Assembly: GCA_025061735.1 (NCBI GenBank) | Contig: JANXAU010000048.1 | Coordinates: 1 to 45,534 of the forward strand | DNA from: Candidatus Bipolaricaulota bacterium | GTDB taxonomy: Bacteria > Bipolaricaulota > Bipolaricaulia > RBG-16-55-9 > DRXL01 | Direction of reading: 5' to 3' | DNA: 45,534 nt | In this document: in pieces, positions 40,749 through 45,534 of the stretch | How positions within the stretch are numbered: the stretch's first letter is position 1 | Layout of the letters: every line of letters starts with the position of its first letter | Program-made: the position numbers and the translations under genes | The notes under the pieces: generated by a model | The model's input: the letters and a program-made list of their open reading frames with translations, nothing else | What the model was told of the DNA's origin: nothing | Database searches by the model: none

Positions 40749-42419
40749 ATGCTCCCCCAACGCGCTACGGCGATCTTTGTGGGCTTGCTGATCTTCTTTG
40801 CCCTGGTAGTCGGGCGTTTGGTGCAGCTTCAGATCGTTCAGGCCGACCAATGGAAGAGACTCGCTCAAAGCTTCCAAGAGGGCCAGGTCGTCAGCCCTCA
40901 GCCCCGCGGCTATATCTACGATCGCTCGGGCAAGATCTTGGCCCACGACCTGCGGGCGATCTCGATCGCTTTGGATAATTATCACATGACGCGGCCCGAT
41001 CTGTTGGAGAGGCTGCTCAGCGCGCACTTGCAGATCCCGCGCGAGGCGGTGCGCGAGAGGCTCTATCGTCCGGGGTATTTTACGTGGCTGGCCCGCGGGG
41101 TGCCCCCAGAGACGGCAGAGCATCTGAAGAACGCCCTGAGGGAAGCGGGGATCCGCGGCGTGCTCTTTCTGGAAGATTGGAAGCGCGCGTATCCCCAGAA
41201 GAGTCTGGCCTCGAATCTGATCGGGTTTGCGGGGGTGGACGGCCAGGGCTTGGAGGGGATCGAGCTGGGCTTTGACGAGCTGCTACGCGGAGAGGAGACG
41301 ATCTGGTCGGTTGTGCGACGGGCCGATGGCACCGAGATCCGGCGGCAGGTGGTGCGCCAGGGGCGTCGAGGGGGCGATCTCTACCTCACGATCGATGCGC
41401 GCATCCAGCAGGTGGCCGAGAGCGCCCTGGAGCGCGGCGTACGGACTTACAAAGCCCAAGCGGGCTTCGCGGTGGTGCTCAACCCCCAGACAGGGGAGGT
41501 CTTGGCGATGGCCCAGAGCGAGACGTACGATCTTAATCGTTTTCAACAGTCGCACCCGCAAGCGCGCAAGAATCTGTCGGTGGCGTATGCGTTTGAACCC
41601 GGCTCTTCGTTTAAGGTCTTCACGATGCTCGCGGCGCTGGAGGCGGGTGTGATCGGCCCTACGGAGCGTGTCTCCGGCAGCGCGACGCTCCAGATCGCTC
41701 ATCACACGTTTAGAAACTCCGAGCAGAGAGACTACGGCATGGTCACGCCCGCGGGGGTCATCAAAGATTCGATCAATACGGCCATGATTCGCATCGCGCA
41801 GCGGTTGGGGGAGGAGGCGCTCTATGGGTATCTGCGGCGCTTTGGATTTGGGCAGAAGACGGGGATAGAGCTGCCAGGGGAGATCGCTGGGTATCTGGCC
41901 CCGGTGAAGGACTGGTCGGCGCTGGAGATCGGGGCGATTGCGATTGGGCAATCGGTCTCGGTCACGGCGATTCAGATGGCAACCAGGGTCGCCGCGATTG
42001 CCAACGGCGGGCAGCTGCTCAAACCCCGGGTGGTCAAGGCCGTGCGCGGGAGAGACGGAAAGCTAGAACCAACCAAGCCGGAGGTGCTGGGGCGGATCGC
42101 GTCTGAAGAGAGCTGTCGGCACCTGACCGAGATGATGATCGAGACGGTGCGCGACGGCACGGGCATCTTGGCGCAGATCGAGGGCGTGGCGATCGCGGCC
42201 AAGACGGGGACGGCCCAGAAGGCCGTGCCGGGGAAGGGCTACGTGAAGGGGAAGTTTGTCGCGTCGTTGGTGGGCTTCTTCCCGGCCGAGGCGCCCCGCT
42301 ATGTCGTAGTCGTGGTCTTAGATGAACCTGGAGGGCGCGAGTATTACGGCGGGCTGACGGCCGCGCCGATCTTCAAGGAGATCGCCCTGGGGCTGCTCTC
42401 TCTGGATCGTTCGCGCTAG
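40749..42419 (+). CDS. ftsI: penicillin-binding protein, FtsI type
   Basis: A 556-residue class B PBP that cross-links peptidoglycan at the septum. One N-terminal membrane helix (about 8-25), the dimerisation domain start PRGYIYDRSGKILA, and a transpeptidase domain with SSFK (S286 as nucleophile), SIN and KTGTAQ. It has no PASTA domains. ATG 40749 is two bases past the ftsL stop; a longer frame upstream overlaps ftsL and is not protein-like. Confidence 0.92.
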   Translation: MLPQRATAIFVGLLIFFALVVGRLVQLQIVQADQWKRLAQSFQEGQVVSPQPRGYIYDRSGKILAHDLRAISIALDNYHMTRPDLLERLLSAHLQIPREAVRERLYRPGYFTWLARGVPPETAEHLKNALREAGIRGVLFLEDWKRAYPQKSLASNLIGFAGVDGQGLEGIELGFDELLRGEETIWSVVRRADGTEIRRQVVRQGRRGGDLYLTIDARIQQVAESALERGVRTYKAQAGFAVVLNPQTGEVLAMAQSETYDLNRFQQSHPQARKNLSVAYAFEPGSSFKVFTMLAALEAGVIGPTERVSGSATLQIAHHTFRNSEQRDYGMVTPAGVIKDSINTAMIRIAQRLGEEALYGYLRRFGFGQKTGIELPGEIAGYLAPVKDWSALEIGAIAIGQSVSVTAIQMATRVAAIANGGQLLKPRVVKAVRGRDGKLEPTKPEVLGRIASEESCRHLTEMMIETVRDGTGILAQIEGVAIAAKTGTAQKAVPGKGYVKGKFVASLVGFFPAEAPRYVVVVVLDEPGGREYYGGLTAAPIFKEIALGLLSLDRSR

Positions 42420-42487
42420 CCGCTTGACGAACGCCCTTCTCTCCTCTACGATAGCGTTCAGGATTCAGCGCTGGAGGGTGATCGCGC

Positions 42488-44842
42488 TTGACAAGAATCG
42501 TCGGCCTTGCTCTGCTGAGCATCGTGCTCCCTCTGTTGACGACCCCCACGCAGGCGACGGATCTGTTGGCCAAGCTCGACTCGCGTCTGGAGCAGTTAGC
42601 AACGCTCTACGAGACCGAGGGCCTTCAAAGAACCATCAACTGGGCGTACCGAATGGCGCTCGACGATGAAGTAGAGGGCGAGCGGGTGCGTGTGGAGATC
42701 GAGTTGCAGCTCTTCGCCGACCGCGAGCGCTTTCTGAACAGACTGCGCGCCCAAGGCGCTCTCGTAGAAGTCTATTTCGAGCGCTTCATCCAAGCCCTCG
42801 TGCCCTTACGCACACTGAAACAGATCGCCCAACAGACCGACGTGCGCTTCGTCCAAGCGCCGATCACCGTAGATCGCGATCAGGGGAGCGTGATCAGCGA
42901 GGGGGTATTCCGGAGTGGGGCGCATCGCTGGCACGAGGCAGGCTTCAAGGGCGCGGGCGCTAAGATCGTCATCATTGACACAGGTTTTGAGGGGTATCGC
43001 AAGCTCTTGGGGAGCGAGCTGCCCCAAGAGGTGATCGCGCGCTCGTTTCGTTCTGATGGCGACATCGAAGCTGGGGAGCGCCACGGGACGGCCGTCGCCG
43101 AGTTAGTGCACGACATGGCTCCGCACGCGCAGCTTCTCTTGACCAACATTCGCACGCGCACCGAATGGGGGCGGGCCGTCGAGTGGGCCATCGAGCAAGG
43201 CGCGACGGGCATCACGTCATCGCTCTCCAGCCCCCCAGAGTGTCACGGGGATAGCCGCACGCTGGGAAGCGTCGCCCGTCGCGCCCGCGAACGAGGCATC
43301 CTCTGGACGACCTCGGCGGGCAACTTGGGCGCTAATCACTGGGGCGGCCCGTGGCGCGATGACGACCAGAACGATATTCTCAACTTCACCGAAACCGACG
43401 AGACGATCAACATCCGTGTCACCCGAGATCAATCGTTCTTCGTCGTCTTGACGTGGGACGACCCCTGTGGACAGTCGGCCAACGATTACGATCTCTTCTT
43501 ATTGGACGCTCAGGGCCAGGTCGTCGCCAGAAGCACCAATATCCAGAACGGTTCTGGGATTCCCACTGAGCGGATTGACTATCGTCCTGCGCAGAGTGGC
43601 CTGATGCAGATTCAAGTGCGTCGCAAGCCCGGAGCCAAGCCCGTCACGCTCGACATCTACAATCGCTACGTGACACAGATGGAGTACGTCATCCCCGCGG
43701 GGAGCATTCAAGACCCTGGGCTTTCGCCGTATATTATGGCGATCGGAGCGATCAACGTGCACACGGGAACGTTAGAGAGCTTCAGCTCGCGCGGCCCCAC
43801 CCGCGATGGCCGCCCCAAGCCCGATATCTCGGGGCATAATCGCGTCTCGACCCAGACCTACGGATCAAGTGGGTTTGCGGGGACGTCGGCCTCTACGCCC
43901 CAGGTCGCTGGGGCAGCAGCGTTGATCAAATCGGCGTTTCCGGCGTGGACGCCGGAGCAGATTCAACAGTTCTTAGAAGTTCGCGCCGAAGACCGCGGCG
44001 CGCCGGGAAAGGACAGCGAGTTCGGGGCCGGCGAACTCTTCCTAGGCGAAGCATCGCTCGCCGTAGGCGTTCTCGACCTGAGCACAACTGTGCTCGCGTT
44101 CCAAGCGACAGAGAATCAACCCGATCCTGAACCCCAAACGCTCACGATTCGCAACGCGGGTCTGGGGACAATCGATTGGCAGATCGAGTGGGACGCCCCG
44201 TGGCTGCAAGTCAGCCCGGCCTCCGGCTCGACCCCACCGCCAGCGACGGTCACCGTCGAAGTCAAGACGAACGGGCTGGCCCCCGGACGCTACGAGACGC
44301 GCCTTCTAGTGACAGCTCCCGCCGCTGCGAACAGCCCCCAAGTGATTCGGTTGACGCTCGACGTGCGGGCTGCGGCTCGACAGTTGGTCGCGCTGCAGTT
44401 TACTCAGTTGGTGCTTCTCGACGAAGACAAAGAGATTGTGCGGCGCTTGGAGAACGGCTGTGTGCGCTACATGCGCGCGGCGGGCACGCTGCGCTTGCAG
44501 ACGCTCAACAGCTTCGGCAGCGAAGAGCACGTGATCTCGGCGACGGTCGGCGCGCTGGTCTGCCGAGAGTCGGTGCTCTTTCAGAGCCTAGAGCCGTCTA
44601 AGGCTATCGCAAAGTTGGCCGACGGCCCGCGCTGGGCGGTAAGAGTTCTCAAAGTGACTCTAGGCGATCCTCAAGGGTGGCAGAGCAGCTATCGGGAGGG
44701 CTGCTTTGTCTTCGCGTACACGCTCTCCGAGCCGCGTGCCATACAAGCGATCTTGCTCGACAACAGCCCGCGAGAGTTCACGGTCTCGCAAGGGAGCGAG
44801 CTGCTGCTCTGCGGCGATGTCTTGCATATTCAGAGATTCTGA
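42488..44842 (+). CDS. exported S8 subtilisin-like serine protease with BACON-type domain
   Basis: A 784-residue protein starting with TTG after GGAGGGTGA. It has a signal peptide (about 1-23), an N-terminal region that may act as a propeptide, and the subtilase domain with D164 (VIIDTGFEGY), H199 (ERHGTAVAE), N279 (TSAGNLG) and S467 (GFAGTSASTP). A beta-rich insert lies between N279 and S467. The part after about 530 holds an Ig-like BACON-type domain (WLQVSPASGSTPPPATV) and a last domain of unknown fold. It probably degrades proteins outside the cytoplasm. nadC follows 2 bp later. Confidence 0.9.
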   Translation: MTRIVGLALLSIVLPLLTTPTQATDLLAKLDSRLEQLATLYETEGLQRTINWAYRMALDDEVEGERVRVEIELQLFADRERFLNRLRAQGALVEVYFERFIQALVPLRTLKQIAQQTDVRFVQAPITVDRDQGSVISEGVFRSGAHRWHEAGFKGAGAKIVIIDTGFEGYRKLLGSELPQEVIARSFRSDGDIEAGERHGTAVAELVHDMAPHAQLLLTNIRTRTEWGRAVEWAIEQGATGITSSLSSPPECHGDSRTLGSVARRARERGILWTTSAGNLGANHWGGPWRDDDQNDILNFTETDETINIRVTRDQSFFVVLTWDDPCGQSANDYDLFLLDAQGQVVARSTNIQNGSGIPTERIDYRPAQSGLMQIQVRRKPGAKPVTLDIYNRYVTQMEYVIPAGSIQDPGLSPYIMAIGAINVHTGTLESFSSRGPTRDGRPKPDISGHNRVSTQTYGSSGFAGTSASTPQVAGAAALIKSAFPAWTPEQIQQFLEVRAEDRGAPGKDSEFGAGELFLGEASLAVGVLDLSTTVLAFQATENQPDPEPQTLTIRNAGLGTIDWQIEWDAPWLQVSPASGSTPPPATVTVEVKTNGLAPGRYETRLLVTAPAAANSPQVIRLTLDVRAAARQLVALQFTQLVLLDEDKEIVRRLENGCVRYMRAAGTLRLQTLNSFGSEEHVISATVGALVCRESVLFQSLEPSKAIAKLADGPRWAVRVLKVTLGDPQGWQSSYREGCFVFAYTLSEPRAIQAILLDNSPREFTVSQGSELLLCGDVLHIQRF

Positions 44843-44844
44843 AG

Positions 44845-45534
44845 ATGCTGAGTGACGTGGTGCTGCGCTCGCTGGTAGAGCGAGCGCTCCAAGAGGACAT
44901 CGGTTCTGGGGACGTGACGACCGAGGCGCTCGTGGGCCCTACGGAACGCGGGCGCGCGGTGATCCGAACCAAAGAATCGTGCGTCGTTGCGGGCCTGCCC
45001 GTCGCGAGGCTCGTCTTCAGCGTCTTAGACTCTGAGCTGCGCTTTGTGGCCAAGGTGCGCGAGGGAGAGCGGGTAAGCGCTCAGACGGAGATCGCCGAGC
45101 TGGACGGCTCCCTGCGCGCGATCTTGACCGGCGAGCGCACGGCGCTCAATTTCTTGCAGCGCCTGAGCGGGATCGCGACGCAGACGGCGCGCTTCGTCGA
45201 GGCCGTGAAGGATTTTTCGGTGCAGATCCTAGACACGCGCAAGACCGCGCCGGGGTTGAGAATCTTAGATAAGTACGCGGTGCGCGTTGGGGGCGGGTGC
45301 AATCACCGTGTGGGGCTTTACGACGGCGTAATGATTAAGAGCAATCACATTCGCGCCTGTGGAAGCCTGACGGAAGCGATAGCGAGAGTCCGAAGACACG
45401 CGCCCGCGACGGTGAAGCTCGAAGTCGAGGTCAAGACGCTCGCTGAGTTGGAAGATGCGCTGCGCGCCGGAGTTGATATAATTATGCTAGACAATATGTC
45501 TTTGGAGGAGATGCGCAAGGCCGTGAAGAGGGTT
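44845..45534 (+). CDS. nadC: quinolinate phosphoribosyltransferase, 3' end cut by window
   Basis: The first 230 residues of NadC, which makes nicotinate mononucleotide from quinolinate and PRPP in NAD synthesis. EDIGSGDVTTEALV, the central DTRKTAPGLRILDKYAV and GGGCNHRVGLYDGVMIKSNH are diagnostic; IIMLDNMSLEEMR lies near the break. A full-length protein is about 280 residues, so around 50 are missing. PRPP from prs is a substrate. Confidence 0.94.
   Translation, partial: MLSDVVLRSLVERALQEDIGSGDVTTEALVGPTERGRAVIRTKESCVVAGLPVARLVFSVLDSELRFVAKVREGERVSAQTEIAELDGSLRAILTGERTALNFLQRLSGIATQTARFVEAVKDFSVQILDTRKTAPGLRILDKYAVRVGGGCNHRVGLYDGVMIKSNHIRACGSLTEAIARVRRHAPATVKLEVEVKTLAELEDALRAGVDIIMLDNMSLEEMRKAVKRV

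Overview
The window reads as one contiguous piece of a bacterial chromosome from a thermophilic or subsurface, uncultured-type lineage of moderately high G+C. Gene content is a mosaic: bacterial housekeeping genes (rpsF-ssb-rpsR, ftsL-ftsI, prs, tyrS, rplY, pth, ychF, SRP RNA) sit beside families more often met in archaea or deep-branching thermophiles (NadM-type NMN adenylyltransferase, Rad52-type annealing protein, split methylmalonyl-CoA mutase, thiolase-like/DUF35 pairs). A lineage such as Acetothermia/Bipolaricaulota would fit, but I cannot prove the phylum from sequence alone.

Layout. (1) 1-13.1 kb, nearly all minus strand: an anaerobic respiratory island. It encodes a TAT-exported molybdopterin oxidoreductase, its iron-sulfur subunit, two tandem hexaheme cytochromes, a nonaheme cytochrome, a membrane cytochrome b with two C-terminal heme c sites, and the System II cytochrome c maturation proteins TlpA/ResA, ResB and CcsA. 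One plus-strand gene lies within it, an FNR-like regulator with three clustered N-terminal cysteines. Five FNR-type half-palindromes precede the island's transcription units, including one before the regulator itself and one before a His/Cys-rich exported protein cut by the window start. (2) 13.1-17.1 kb: pth, rplY, prs, HIT protein, tyrS. (3) 17.1-24.1 kb: a fatty-acid or acyl-CoA degradation block with FadA, FadN, two thiolase-like proteins that lack the usual catalytic Cys, and two DUF35 zinc-ribbon/OB-fold proteins. (4) 24.1-28.8 kb: a Kbl/BioF-family enzyme, purB, and the two subunits of methylmalonyl-CoA mutase, which could take propionyl-CoA from block 3 to succinyl-CoA. (5) 28.8-35.3 kb: DUF502 membrane protein, HD hydrolase, NadM, Rdx-type protein, a thioredoxin-fold protein, CoaE, TlyA and an aminotransferase. 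(6) 35.35-40.4 kb: SRP RNA, tRNA-Ser, rad52-like, ychF, DUF1028, rpsR-ssb-rpsF, a decayed toxin-antitoxin locus, and tRNA-His, -Arg and -Gly. (7) 40.4 kb to the end: ftsL, ftsI, an S8 protease and nadC (cut by the window end).

Most noteworthy: a 70-80 bp element that fills exactly the gap between two adjacent stable RNAs at two loci (tRNA-Ser/SRP RNA and tRNA-Gly/tRNA-Arg) in opposite orientations; a ResB fused to double zinc ribbons and a 4Fe-4S domain; an iron-sulfur subunit that has lost precisely the four ligands of one cluster; two Cys-less thiolase-like proteins paired with two DUF35 proteins; and an FNR-like regulator with a readable set of target sites. Palindromic dispersed repeats are common between genes and have been incorporated into the C-termini of two proteins.
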